64,000 nucleotides of DNA, from contig NZ_JAXQNN010000001.1 in assembly GCF_034427455.1 (NCBI RefSeq), forward strand, positions 868,001 to 932,000, read 5' to 3'. Below the pieces are notes generated by a model. It saw nothing but the letters and a program-made list of their open reading frames with translations, ran no database searches and was not told where the DNA came from. Positions 34,081-44,043 of this stretch are shown in pieces. Position numbers and translations under genes: made by a program. Position 1 is the stretch's first letter. Every line of letters starts with the position of its first letter. The DNA is from Jeotgalibacillus haloalkalitolerans (lineage in GTDB: Bacteria; Bacillota; Bacilli; Bacillales; Jeotgalibacillaceae).

Positions 34081-35478
34081 ATGGAGAGACGTTTTCCTGA
34101 TGGTTTTTGGTGGGGGGCGGCGTCTTCTGCGCCACAGAGTGAAGGTGCGCTGGCAGAGGATGGTAAGGCGCAGACTGTTTGGGATGCCTGGTTCGAAAGG
34201 GAAGCGGATCGTTTTTTTGATCATAGGGGACCAGTTGATGCGGAGGGGTTTTTTTACCGGATGAAAGAGGATGTTGCTTTGATGAAGGATTGCGGATTGA
34301 ATTCTTTCAGGACTTCGATTTCATGGGCAAGGCTGCTTCCGGATGGGGTGCATGTGAGCAGGAAGGCTGTGTTGTTTTACAGGGAAATGCTGCTTGAGTT
34401 GAAGCAGCAGGGCATTGAGCCGGTGGTGAATCTTTACCATTTTGATCTTCCACTCCATCTGTATGAACAGGGTGGCTGGGAGAACCGGAAGACGGTTGAG
34501 GCCTTCTCCTTTTATGCAAATACTGTATTTGAACAGCTTGGGGATCTGGCAGATTACTGGACGACGTTTAATGAGCCGATTGTGCCTGTTGAGATGGGTT
34601 ATCTGAATCATTATCATTTGCCGGCTGTGTATGAGCCGGCGCGTGCGTGTCAGGCAGGTTATCATACGATGATTGCCCATGCGGAGGCGGTCAGGGTGTT
34701 CAGGAAGGTAATACCGCATGGAAAGATTGGCATGATTTTAAATCTGATGCCAAATTATCCGCGGACTGAATCGCCGGAAGATCAAGAGGCGGCTTTTTAT
34801 GCTGATTTAATTTTTAACAGGAGTTTTCTTGATCCTTCTGTAAAAGGTGTCATTCCGCAAGAGTTAAAGGAACTTTTGAAAAAAGAGCAAATCAGCGTTG
34901 ATATTCAGTCTGGTGATGATGAATTGATTCGTCAGGGGAAGGTGGATTTCCTTGGTGTGAATTATTATCAGCCCCGCAGAGTACAGGAGGGGGATGCATC
35001 AGCAGACAAGCTGACTGACCGATATTTTCTTCCCTACAGCTGGCCGGGAGCCCGAATTAATCCTCATCGGGGCTGGGAGATTTATGAACGGGGCTTGTAT
35101 GATATTTCGATTAGAATCCGTGATGAATATTGCAATATTCCGTGGTATGTCGCTGAAAACGGCATGGGTGTGGAAGGTGAGAAGCCTGATTCTAAGAACC
35201 GCATAAACGATCAGTATAGAATCTGGTTTTATGAGGATCATTTAGCGATGCTGCATAAAGGGATCGGGGAAGGGTCTAATTGTTTTGGTTATCATGTGTG
35301 GACGTTTATTGATAATTGGTCCTGGCTGAATGCTTATAAAAACCGTTATGGGCTGGTTCATCTGGATCTGGAGAGCGGCCGCAGGATTAAAAAGGAGAGT
35401 GCAGAGTGGTTTAAGTCACTCTCTGCAAGCAATGTACTGACAGGAGGAAAGCACAATGACGTTAGTGCTCGCCGTTGA
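34081..35478 (+). CDS. GH1 beta-glycosidase (probable beta-mannosidase or beta-glucosidase)
   Basis: A 465-residue GH1 enzyme without signal peptide. The acid/base is in WTTFNEPIVP and the nucleophile in WYVAENGMG; FRTSISWARLLP and GFWWGAASSAPQSEG are the usual N-terminal family motifs. In a locus that brings in GH85-released N-glycan pieces, cleavage of the Man-beta-1,4-GlcNAc link is the natural task, but GH1 specificity cannot be read here. I chose ATG 34081 (GGGAG nine bases upstream) over TTG 34072. Its 3' end overlaps the ROK gene by 23 bases. Confidence 0.85.
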   Translation: MERRFPDGFWWGAASSAPQSEGALAEDGKAQTVWDAWFEREADRFFDHRGPVDAEGFFYRMKEDVALMKDCGLNSFRTSISWARLLPDGVHVSRKAVLFYREMLLELKQQGIEPVVNLYHFDLPLHLYEQGGWENRKTVEAFSFYANTVFEQLGDLADYWTTFNEPIVPVEMGYLNHYHLPAVYEPARACQAGYHTMIAHAEAVRVFRKVIPHGKIGMILNLMPNYPRTESPEDQEAAFYADLIFNRSFLDPSVKGVIPQELKELLKKEQISVDIQSGDDELIRQGKVDFLGVNYYQPRRVQEGDASADKLTDRYFLPYSWPGARINPHRGWEIYERGLYDISIRIRDEYCNIPWYVAENGMGVEGEKPDSKNRINDQYRIWFYEDHLAMLHKGIGEGSNCFGYHVWTFIDNWSWLNAYKNRYGLVHLDLESGRRIKKESAEWFKSLSASNVLTGGKHNDVSARR

Positions 35479-36325
35479 TATTGGTGGATCCTTTGTAAAG
35501 TCTGCGGTGACGCGTCCTGATGGTCAACTGTATGACTTTCAAAAAGTTGCTACACCGACTTCGCTTGATGCTTTTATGCTGGTGATGGATCAGTTAGTCG
35601 ATGCGAACGATATTCAGGGGATTGCCATCAGTTCTCCGGGAAGTATTGAGTCTTCAGGGCTGAATGTCGGGTATAGTGCCGTTCCATATTTATATCATGA
35701 GAACTTAAAGGTGTTGTGCGAAGGGCGTTATGGTGTGCCGGTCAGTATTGAAAATGACGGGAATTGTGCGGCGCTAGCTGAATATGAATGTGGCGCCGCT
35801 GAAGGAATAGCGTCTTTTGTCTGTATTGTGATTGGTACCGGCATCGGAGGCGGGATTGTCCATCATGGCGAGTTGCTCCGTGGTGCACATCTTCACGCGG
35901 GTGAATTTGGTTATTTGATGCTGGATATGGCAAACGGCAATACATGGAGTGAAACGGGCTCTTCGTCTGCATTGACTAAACGGGCAGGCTTTTTAAATGG
36001 AGAAGAGGTATTTAAACGTGCTGGGCATTCACCTGAAGCTGCATCAGCGCTTGAGCACTTTTTTCATACACTGGCTGCCGGTATTTTTTCGATTCAATAC
36101 ATTTTGGATCCGCAAAGGGTACTGCTCGGTGGAGGGATTACACAGCAGTCGGCTTTTTTAAAGGGCATCAATGAGGCAATTGAAGCGCTTTACAGACAAA
36201 AAAGTTATGCGGCGGTTAAGCCGGAGATCCGCCTTTGTCAGGCTGGCAGTCACGCTCAGCTTACAGGTGCGGTTCATCTTTGGAAAAAACAGTGGAAGGA
36301 TGAAGCAGGATGTTTACAAGAATAG
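35456..36325 (+). CDS. ROK-family sugar kinase
   Basis: A 289-residue ROK protein lacking an N-terminal helix-turn-helix, so a kinase rather than a repressor. The phosphate loop is AVDIGGSFVKSA, the catalytic region is IENDGNCAALAEYE, and VIGTGIGGGIV binds ATP. The zinc-binding cysteine cluster of glucokinases is absent. It likely phosphorylates mannose or GlcNAc freed by the glycosidases. It overlaps GH1 by 23 bases and the DUF624 gene by 16 bases, so expression is coupled. Confidence 0.85.
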   Translation: MTLVLAVDIGGSFVKSAVTRPDGQLYDFQKVATPTSLDAFMLVMDQLVDANDIQGIAISSPGSIESSGLNVGYSAVPYLYHENLKVLCEGRYGVPVSIENDGNCAALAEYECGAAEGIASFVCIVIGTGIGGGIVHHGELLRGAHLHAGEFGYLMLDMANGNTWSETGSSSALTKRAGFLNGEEVFKRAGHSPEAASALEHFFHTLAAGIFSIQYILDPQRVLLGGGITQQSAFLKGINEAIEALYRQKSYAAVKPEIRLCQAGSHAQLTGAVHLWKKQWKDEAGCLQE

Positions 36326-36936
36326 GCGGTTTTTTTACTGAGGCGAGTCTTTGGATCTTCAGAATGATGCAATTAAATCTCACTTGGCTGATCCATATCG
36401 TACTCGGTGGTGTGATTACAGGCTTTTTCCCTGCAACGGTTGCGCTTTTTTCGATCACGCGCAGCTGGGTGAAGGGTGATATTGATGAGCCTGTGTGGAC
36501 ATCTTTTCACAGGTGTTTTAAAAACAATTTTATGAAGTCAAATGCGCTTGGAGCAGTCTATGCGGCAGTAGGCGGTTTTATCTATCTGGATCTTTATCTG
36601 GCACTGCAGATGAAAGGTGCGGTCGGACTTTTTCTGACAATCCTGCTGATTGTGGTTGCTGCGTTATTTATCCTGTCACTGTTAACATTTTTCGCCTACT
36701 ATGTACATTTTGAGCAGACGTATAAAGCCTATTTAATTCAGCCTTTTATCCTTACATTTATCAGCTTCCGTCAAAACCTCCTGATTGTGATCGGGCTTAC
36801 GCTGATCGGCTATCTGTTAAAAGAGATGCCGGGTCTGATTCCGTTCGCTGCAGGTGTGATGCCGGCTTACTGGATTATGAAGGTTTCGATGAACCGGTAT
36901 AGACAATTGAAGATTGAAATGGAGGCAGTCACATGA
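36310..36936 (+). CDS. DUF624 (YesL-family) membrane protein
   Basis: A 208-residue integral membrane protein with about five to six hydrophobic segments. It has the typical DUF624/YesL look: WLIHIVLGGVITGFFPATVA, FSITRSWVKGD and an internal FYKAY-like EQTYKAYLIQ. YesL proteins regularly sit in Bacillus polysaccharide operons next to YesM/YesN two-component systems and Lpl-type ABC transporters, exactly as here, but their role is unknown. It overlaps both neighbours (16 bases upstream, 4 bases downstream). Confidence 0.85.
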   Translation: MFTRIGGFFTEASLWIFRMMQLNLTWLIHIVLGGVITGFFPATVALFSITRSWVKGDIDEPVWTSFHRCFKNNFMKSNALGAVYAAVGGFIYLDLYLALQMKGAVGLFLTILLIVVAALFILSLLTFFAYYVHFEQTYKAYLIQPFILTFISFRQNLLIVIGLTLIGYLLKEMPGLIPFAAGVMPAYWIMKVSMNRYRQLKIEMEAVT

Positions 36937-39611
36937 CAAAGAAAACAGCGCATATCATTTCTCACTCGCATTGGGACAGGGAATGGTATATGTCACTTGA
37001 AGAACATCGTTATTATCTGGTTCAGCTTTTTGATGATCTGTTAACGATGCTTAAGGATGATCCTGATTATCACAGCTTTCATCTGGACGGGCAGACGATT
37101 ATGGTTGATGACTATCTGCAGGTCAGACCGGATAGAAAAGAAGAGGTCGAAAAGTATATCCATGAGGGCAGACTTGTGATTGGTCCCTGGTACATTTTAC
37201 AGGATGCTTTTTTGACAAGTGCTGAAGCGAATATCAGAAACCTGCTTTATGGAATGAAAACGACAAGGAAGTATGGTCAGGACGGGAATCTCGGGTATTT
37301 TCCGGATACATTCGGTGTGTATGGTCAGGCGCCTCAGATTCTGAAGCAGGCTGGTATTGATACAGCTGCATTTGGACGTGGTGTGACGCCAACAGGATTT
37401 AATAATCAGGTATTTCATGATGATTATTCCTCACCGTATTCTGAAATGACATGGGAAGCGCCGGATGGTTCACAGGTGCTTGGGATTTTATTTGCCAATT
37501 GGTATTCGAATGGCAATGAAATTCCGTCAGACGGTACAGCTGAGGCGTTTTGGGATCAGAAGCTTAGAGATGCTGAACGTTTTGCTTCAACCTCTGAATT
37601 GTTATTTATGAATGGGTGTGATCATCAGCCTGTACAAAAAGATATTACGAAGGCAATTAAAATCGCAAATGAACTGAGGCCGGAGATTGAATTCAGACAT
37701 TCAAGCTTCCAGGATTATATTGCAGAAGTAAAAAAGGACCTTCCGAATCAGCTTCAGGTTGTAAAGGGAGAGCTGCGAAATCAAAAAACAGATGGCTGGA
37801 GTACGTTAGTGAATACAGCTTCTGCAAGGATTTATCTGAAGCAGGCAAATGACCGCTGTCAGACACTGCTTGAAAAAGTGATGGAACCGCTCGGGTGCTT
37901 TGCAGAGGATCAGGCGCTTCACAGTGACTTTACAGAATACTACTGGAAGCTTCTGATGGAGAATCACCCTCATGATAGTATTTGCGGATGCAGTGTTGAT
38001 CATGTGCATCAGGAAATGGAGACAAGGTTTATGAAGGTGGAGACCGGTGTTCAGCGATATATAGATGAGCAGCTTAAGTCGATTGCTGAGAAGATTGATA
38101 CAACTCATCAGCATCCCGGGGCGATCCCGCTTTTGATTATGAATACAGCTGCCTCCAGGGAAAAACAGGTAATCAGGAAGGTGATTCACTTACATAAGAT
38201 TTATTTCAGTGAGAAGCCGTTTCAGGAAATTCCTGCTCTTCTTCAAAAAAAGTCTGCGGGCACTTTTTATGCGGAAAATGGCGAGGGGGAGAAATTTGCA
38301 ACAGTTACAAAGGATAATGGGATTGTATTTGGATACGATCTTCCGGATGATGGCTTCCGGCGTCCTTACTATGCCATTGAAGCAGAGCTTACATTTGAAT
38401 ATGCTCCAGCGGTTGCAGCTGGTTATGAGGTTTACTATCTGATTCCTGAAGTAAATCAAACTGATCAGCGCATGCTTTTCGATCAGGATAAGCTCAAAAT
38501 GGAAAATGAATTTGTAAAAGTAATGGTGCATGAAAATGGAACTTACACAATCAGTAATCAACAAACAGGTGTGAGCTATCCCGGGCTTGGTATCTATGAG
38601 GATACGGGAGATATCGGTAATGAGTATATGTTTAAGGAAACAGGAGATGGCTTCAGAGTCAGGTCTGAAAAGATGGAACAAATGAACGTCATTGAAAATA
38701 ATGGACTGATTGCTTCTATTGAAATCATTCAGTCAATGAAGGTTCCGGCGCATGCTGATGACCAGCTTCAGGAGGAGCGTCAGAACCTGGTGTGGCACCC
38801 TGAGAGAAAAAGCGGTCGGAGCAATGAAATGACCAATATACAAATTAAAACAACGCTAACACTTGAAAAGCACGCAAGAGGATTGATGGTAAGCACAGTT
38901 GTTGATAACCAGGCAAAGGATCACAGGCTAAGGGTGTTGTTCCCGGCTGGTTCAAAGGAGGAATTCCATTTAGCTGACAGTGTTTTTGAAGTGAGTAAAC
39001 GTCCTAACGTACCTGAAAAGGAATGGAAGAATCCTGCATTCGATCACCATATGCAGCGCTTTGTCAGCCTGAACGGGTTGACTGTGGCAGGAAAGGGTCT
39101 TCATGAGTATGAGGTCTCCGGTCAGGACACGATTGAATTAACGCTGCTCCGTTCTGTTGGAGAGCTTGGTGACTGGGGGGTATTTGAAACGCCTGAAGCA
39201 CAAAGCTCAGGTGAACAGTCAGCTGAGTATATGGTGATCCCGGATTCAACGCATAAGGCATTTGATGAGGCTTATCGTTTTCCAATACCGGCGGCAGTAG
39301 CAGTAGCAGGCTGTCATAGCGGAAACAAGTCGAAGGTGTCAGCTCTTTTTGAATGGCAGGGAGAAGGATTGATTCTCACGTCCATTAAACCCCGCCTGCA
39401 GGGAGAAGGAACAGTGATCAGGTGGTTCAATCCATCTGACAACATCGTTACGCTTGAGGTTGATGTTTTAGATGAAAAAGAGATTTATCATTCGACAGTT
39501 CTTGAAAAAAAAGCAGAATTACTTGGCAGCGGACGGGTAAATATCGAGGTCAAACCATATGAAATTATGACACTGCTGGTCAGTGAGGGGGATAAGCGGA
39601 ATGAATACTAA
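36933..39611 (+). CDS. GH38 alpha-mannosidase (MngB-like)
   Basis: An 892-residue cytoplasmic GH38 enzyme. The metal/substrate motif SHSHWDREWYMS is at residues about 9-20, and the nucleophile Asp is in LGYFPDTFGVYGQ (about residue 126). A long C-terminal beta-sandwich region completes the fold. It starts in an ATGA overlap with the DUF624 gene. It removes alpha-linked mannose from imported high-mannose glycans, probably with different linkage preference from the second GH38 at 40911. Bacterial GH38 enzymes of this type prefer alpha-1,3 or phosphorylated 2-O-mannosyl substrates; this cannot be decided here. Confidence 0.9.
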   Translation: MTKKTAHIISHSHWDREWYMSLEEHRYYLVQLFDDLLTMLKDDPDYHSFHLDGQTIMVDDYLQVRPDRKEEVEKYIHEGRLVIGPWYILQDAFLTSAEANIRNLLYGMKTTRKYGQDGNLGYFPDTFGVYGQAPQILKQAGIDTAAFGRGVTPTGFNNQVFHDDYSSPYSEMTWEAPDGSQVLGILFANWYSNGNEIPSDGTAEAFWDQKLRDAERFASTSELLFMNGCDHQPVQKDITKAIKIANELRPEIEFRHSSFQDYIAEVKKDLPNQLQVVKGELRNQKTDGWSTLVNTASARIYLKQANDRCQTLLEKVMEPLGCFAEDQALHSDFTEYYWKLLMENHPHDSICGCSVDHVHQEMETRFMKVETGVQRYIDEQLKSIAEKIDTTHQHPGAIPLLIMNTAASREKQVIRKVIHLHKIYFSEKPFQEIPALLQKKSAGTFYAENGEGEKFATVTKDNGIVFGYDLPDDGFRRPYYAIEAELTFEYAPAVAAGYEVYYLIPEVNQTDQRMLFDQDKLKMENEFVKVMVHENGTYTISNQQTGVSYPGLGIYEDTGDIGNEYMFKETGDGFRVRSEKMEQMNVIENNGLIASIEIIQSMKVPAHADDQLQEERQNLVWHPERKSGRSNEMTNIQIKTTLTLEKHARGLMVSTVVDNQAKDHRLRVLFPAGSKEEFHLADSVFEVSKRPNVPEKEWKNPAFDHHMQRFVSLNGLTVAGKGLHEYEVSGQDTIELTLLRSVGELGDWGVFETPEAQSSGEQSAEYMVIPDSTHKAFDEAYRFPIPAAVAVAGCHSGNKSKVSALFEWQGEGLILTSIKPRLQGEGTVIRWFNPSDNIVTLEVDVLDEKEIYHSTVLEKKAELLGSGRVNIEVKPYEIMTLLVSEGDKRNEY

Positions 39612-40908
39612 AACGGTACCTGTATCATTGCAGACCATCATAGAAAAAGTTAAGAAAGTATATCCGGAAGATCAGGCATTACAGGAAATGTTCGAGAAAT
39701 GTTTTTTAAATACATGGAATACAACGCTTCAGGTTGATGACGACGGTGTCTTTGTCATCACCGGAGATATACCCGCAATGTGGCTGAGGGATTCATCTGC
39801 GCAGATCAGGCCCTATCTGATCGCAGCAGCTGAAGATCAGGAAGTGGCGGATGTCATCCGTCAGGTGATTGAAAGACAATGGATGTATATTCTTCAGGAT
39901 CCTTATGCCAATGCTTTTAACAGAACAGCTTCCGGGAAAGGTCACCAGTCAGATCGGACTGATATGTCACCGTGGATCTGGGAGCGGAAATATGAAATTG
40001 ACTCACTGTGCTTTCCCCTCCAGCTCACCTGGATGTACTGGAAAGCAACGGGCGATCAGTCAATATTGAATCATCAGCTTGTCAAAGTCATTCAAGCGAT
40101 TATAGAAGTGTGGAAAACTGAACAGGATCACGAAAACAGCTCTCCCTATTTATTTGAGCGTGATGAGTGCAGAGTATCAGACACGCTCCTGAGGGACGGG
40201 AAAGGGGGATATTCAGTGAAAACCGGCATGACGTGGTCAGGCTTCAGACCAAGTGATGATGCCTGCCATTACGGTTATCTGATACCCGCTAATATGTTCG
40301 CTGTATCCGTGCTTGGGTATGCCGCGGAAATGCTGAACGAGATGAATGAAATGCAGCTGGCTGAAGAAGCACAGCATCTGGCAGCTGCCATACGCTCGGG
40401 AATTGAAACGCACGGTACGTTCAATCACCCTGTTTACGGAAAAATATATGCCTATGAAACAGATGGAGCAGGATCTTTTAATCTGATGGATGATGCCAAT
40501 GTACCGAGCCTTCTTTCAGCACCATACCTTGGTTACACAAGTCACGACGATCCGGTTTATTTAAATACCAGAGCATTTATTTTAAGCAGGGATAATCCAT
40601 ATTACTATGAAGGTGATCAGGCCTCAGGAATCGGAAGTCCCCACACACCGGATCATTATATCTGGCACATTGCACTGGCGATGCAGGGGATGACCGCTGC
40701 GGATCAGGCTGAAAAGAATGTTATTTTACAGTATTTTAAACAGACACATGGAGGCACCGGATATATGCATGAAGGGTTTCATGCAGACAGTCCCGAGCGA
40801 TTTACAAGAGAGTGGTTTGCATGGGCGAATTCAATGTTCAGCGAATTTGTACTGAGCACTGCCGGAATGTATGTGCCGGGCAATCCTCTTGCTGTGAAAG
40901 GGGAATAA
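39601..40908 (+). CDS. GH125 exo-alpha-1,6-mannosidase
   Basis: A 435-residue (alpha/alpha)6-barrel glycosidase. Family marks are GDIPAMWLRDSSAQIRPYL near residue 60, GKGHQSDRTDMSPWIWERKY, and TWSGFRPSDDACHYGYLIP. GH125 enzymes are inverting exo-alpha-1,6-mannosidases that act on the alpha-1,6 arm of N-glycans, as known from streptococci and clostridia. I chose ATG 39601 with GAGGGGG upstream; it overlaps the GH38 stop by 11 bases. It lies directly between two GH38 genes, giving a complete alpha-mannose toolkit. Confidence 0.93.
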   Translation: MNTKTVPVSLQTIIEKVKKVYPEDQALQEMFEKCFLNTWNTTLQVDDDGVFVITGDIPAMWLRDSSAQIRPYLIAAAEDQEVADVIRQVIERQWMYILQDPYANAFNRTASGKGHQSDRTDMSPWIWERKYEIDSLCFPLQLTWMYWKATGDQSILNHQLVKVIQAIIEVWKTEQDHENSSPYLFERDECRVSDTLLRDGKGGYSVKTGMTWSGFRPSDDACHYGYLIPANMFAVSVLGYAAEMLNEMNEMQLAEEAQHLAAAIRSGIETHGTFNHPVYGKIYAYETDGAGSFNLMDDANVPSLLSAPYLGYTSHDDPVYLNTRAFILSRDNPYYYEGDQASGIGSPHTPDHYIWHIALAMQGMTAADQAEKNVILQYFKQTHGGTGYMHEGFHADSPERFTREWFAWANSMFSEFVLSTAGMYVPGNPLAVKGE

Positions 40909-40910
40909 GG

Positions 40911-43900
40911 ATGTTTTTTACTGTTGAAAAGCTTGAAAACAGAATGCATGAGCTGGAGAGACTGAGATATAGAGAGCGTATGAATATCTCTTTATTTTCT
41001 TCATATACGCCGGATAGCGGAGCTGAAAATACTTTTCCATCAGTCTTTGATCATGGAAGTCTGAAAGTGGGAGATCATTGGTCAGGCAGAGATCATTATC
41101 TCTGGCTCAATACAGAAGTGACAATTCCTGATGACTGGAAGACAAAACGCACTGTTGCTTTTTTTGATCTGGGCAGAACCGGTGGCGGAAATAATTCCGG
41201 CTTTGAATCACTATTCTTTTTGAATGGACAGGCTTTTCAGGGCGTTGATTCAAACCACCGGGAAGTACTGCTCCCGGACAGTGTATCCGGTCAGCATCAA
41301 TTCACACTCCAGCTCTGGTCAGGGCTTGAAGGTGGCGGCCAGCCATCTGTTCAGACCTATCAGTTAAAGGAAGCCTGGGTTGGCTGGCTGGATGAAAACA
41401 CTGATCAGCTTTATTACATGGTACGTGCCATTCTTGAATCAGTTAAACAGCTTGATGAACATCAGGTGATTCGTTCAAAGCTTCTATCTGCTTTAAATCG
41501 AAGCAGCAGGAAAATTAACTGGCAGGCAGCAGGTGAAGAAAGGTTTTACGAATCAGTCAGTGTTGCTCTGAGCGAACTTTCAGAAGCCATCAGTGACATT
41601 CACCTGCCATCTGAGATCAGTATTCGCGCAGTCGGTCATTCCCATATTGACCTGGCGTGGCTCTGGAGAACAAAGCATACAAAGGAAAAGGCAGTCCGCA
41701 CATTCCGTACAGTGCTCAGGCTGATGGAGCTTTACCCTGATTATACGTATCTGCAAAGTCAGCCTCAGCTGTATGAGTGGATCAGACAGGAGGATCCGGA
41801 ACTGTTTGAAGAAATCCGCAGGAAAATCAAAGAGGGCCAGTGGGAAGTAGAAGGATCAATGTGGGTAGAGGCAGACTGCAACATTCCATCGGGTGAATCG
41901 TTTGTCAGGCAGTTACTTTATGGTAAACGGTTCTTTGAAAAAGAATTTGGTATCGTCACGAGATCCTTATGGCTGCCGGATGTTTTCGGTTACAGCTGGT
42001 CGCTGCCGCAGATTCTGAAGAAATCCGGAATCGATACGTTTATGACAACAAAGATCAGCTGGAATCAATATAACAGGATGCCGCATGACACCTTCAGATG
42101 GCGTGGAATAGACGGATCTGAAATCCTGACCCATTTTATTACAACGCCTGAACCAGGAAGACCTGAAGATTCATGGTTTTATACTTATAATGGGCTGATC
42201 TCAGGTGAAACTGTGACAGGTATCTGGAAGCAGTACCGTGATAAAGAAATTAATCAGGAGCTTTTACTGGCGTATGGATATGGAGACGGCGGAGGCGGAG
42301 TGAACCGCGATATGATTGAGATGAAACGGCATCTTGACGGAATCCCGGCTATGCCTGAAGTAAAATCCGGTAAAGCAGCTGACTATTTTACGGACCTTCA
42401 TCACACAATCGATCAGGCTGATGGCTATGTACATACCTGGGACGGGGAGCTCTACCTCGAATATCACAGAGGCACCTATACAAGCCAGGCAAGAATGAAG
42501 CAGGAAAACAGGAAGCTTGAATTTGCATATAGAGAGCTTGAAATGCTGGCAGTTATGCATGCGCTTGACCATGGATTTGAGACGTATCCGGCGGCTGAAA
42601 TTGAAAAAGGATGGAAGTATATTCTGCTGAATCAGTTCCACGATATTATTCCGGGATCCTCCATTCATGAGGTGTACGAGGATGCACACCGGGACTATGC
42701 GGCCGCATGGGAGCTTTTCCATATGGTTAAAAAAAGGCTGCTGACCTCTTTACTAGCAGGTGAATCAGGCTCAGCTGCAGTGCTTCATAAAAGAGAGCTG
42801 TCTAAACCTGTGTTAGTTCACCACAAGGGAGAGCTGTCTCTGATTGAACCATCAGCTGGAGCAGGTATCACAGCGCTGACACCGGTAACCCCTGTTAATT
42901 CCAATCATTTTGTAACAAGAATCGGGGAGCGTTTTGTTCAGACACCGTTTTATCATATTAAATGGAATGAAAAAGGTCAGCTCATATCGATCATTGACCT
43001 TGATGAATTGCGTGAAATGCTCGACGGGACTGGAAATGTTTTGAGGCTCTATGAAGATCGTCCGATGGCACATGATGCCTGGGATATTGACCTTTACTAT
43101 ATCGAAAAGTCTGAAGAAATTGATCGACTGATATCCTGTACAGTAAATGAAAGCAGTCCGTTTAAAATCGATATCATGTTTAAATGGCAGCATGATCATG
43201 CAGATATTGAGCAGACAATGGTGCTCTACACCCATACAAAGCGCATTGATTTTGAAACAAAGGTTGATTGGCGCGCGAGACAGCAGCTGCTGAAGGCTGA
43301 GTTTCCGCTGCAGATCCGTTCCACTGAAGCGATATATGATATTCAATTCGGTAACGTGAAGCGGCCCACCCATTGGAATACATCCTGGGAGATGGCACGA
43401 TTTGAATCTGTCGGACATAAATGGGCTGCACTATCTGAAGTGAATTATGGGATTGGTGTACTCAACGACAGTAAGTATGGATACGGAATTAAGGATAATC
43501 TGATCTCTTTATCATTATTAAAAGGGCCGGTGTACCCTGATCCTGAAGCAGATCTTGGCATCCATCATTTCACCTATGCGCTATTTCCATTTAAAGGGTC
43601 AAATGATAAACACCAGATTGAGGAAGAGGCACTTGTATTGAATGATCCTCCTGAAGTGCTGGAAAATACGTCTGTAAATGAACACGGGTTCCTGATCCGT
43701 TCAGGGGCAGCATCAGTATTAGTTGATGCGATCAAAAAAGCAGAGGAACGCCAGTCAGTAATTGTCAGGTTTCATGAAATGGAAGGATCGCGGGTTAAAA
43801 CCGCAGTTGAATCAGGATACAAAGTGATCAAATGGCGTTTTGTTAACCTGCTTGAAGAGCCTGTCAGTGACTGGAATGAGACTGGTGACATACTGCTGAC

Positions 43901-43946
43901 CTTTAATCCGTATGAAATAAATTCGATTGAAATTGAATTCGCCTGA
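40911..43946 (+). CDS. GH38 alpha-mannosidase (second, long type)
   Basis: A 1011-residue GH38 enzyme of the long form. An N-terminal domain of about 230 residues precedes the catalytic motif AVGHSHIDLAWLWR (about residue 240), and the nucleophile Asp lies in SLWLPDVFGYSWSLP (about residue 355). FHDIIPGSSIHEVYEDA is a further family mark. I chose ATG 40911, two bases after the GH125 stop, with AAGGGGAATAAGG upstream; the frame is open further back to 40812 but inside GH125. It differs in length and motif from the GH38 at 36933 (about 892 residues), so the two are not a recent duplication. Confidence 0.92.
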   Translation: MFFTVEKLENRMHELERLRYRERMNISLFSSYTPDSGAENTFPSVFDHGSLKVGDHWSGRDHYLWLNTEVTIPDDWKTKRTVAFFDLGRTGGGNNSGFESLFFLNGQAFQGVDSNHREVLLPDSVSGQHQFTLQLWSGLEGGGQPSVQTYQLKEAWVGWLDENTDQLYYMVRAILESVKQLDEHQVIRSKLLSALNRSSRKINWQAAGEERFYESVSVALSELSEAISDIHLPSEISIRAVGHSHIDLAWLWRTKHTKEKAVRTFRTVLRLMELYPDYTYLQSQPQLYEWIRQEDPELFEEIRRKIKEGQWEVEGSMWVEADCNIPSGESFVRQLLYGKRFFEKEFGIVTRSLWLPDVFGYSWSLPQILKKSGIDTFMTTKISWNQYNRMPHDTFRWRGIDGSEILTHFITTPEPGRPEDSWFYTYNGLISGETVTGIWKQYRDKEINQELLLAYGYGDGGGGVNRDMIEMKRHLDGIPAMPEVKSGKAADYFTDLHHTIDQADGYVHTWDGELYLEYHRGTYTSQARMKQENRKLEFAYRELEMLAVMHALDHGFETYPAAEIEKGWKYILLNQFHDIIPGSSIHEVYEDAHRDYAAAWELFHMVKKRLLTSLLAGESGSAAVLHKRELSKPVLVHHKGELSLIEPSAGAGITALTPVTPVNSNHFVTRIGERFVQTPFYHIKWNEKGQLISIIDLDELREMLDGTGNVLRLYEDRPMAHDAWDIDLYYIEKSEEIDRLISCTVNESSPFKIDIMFKWQHDHADIEQTMVLYTHTKRIDFETKVDWRARQQLLKAEFPLQIRSTEAIYDIQFGNVKRPTHWNTSWEMARFESVGHKWAALSEVNYGIGVLNDSKYGYGIKDNLISLSLLKGPVYPDPEADLGIHHFTYALFPFKGSNDKHQIEEEALVLNDPPEVLENTSVNEHGFLIRSGAASVLVDAIKKAEERQSVIVRFHEMEGSRVKTAVESGYKVIKWRFVNLLEEPVSDWNETGDILLTFNPYEINSIEIEFA

Positions 43947-43968
43947 GGACATAATAGAAGCAGTAATA

Positions 43969-44008
43969 AAGGAACCTGACGGGGAGAAATTGACTCGTCA
44001 GGTTCCTT
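43969..44008 (+). terminator. Hairpin between the mannosidase genes and the two-component system
   Basis: Perfect 12-bp stem AAGGAACCTGAC / GTCAGGTTCCTT with a 16-base loop. No T-run follows (ACCCTATAT), so it is more likely an attenuator or processing site than a full terminator. Confidence 0.55.
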
Positions 44009-44043
44009 ACCCTATATAAAAAGATGCCGCCGGGAGGCTTAAT

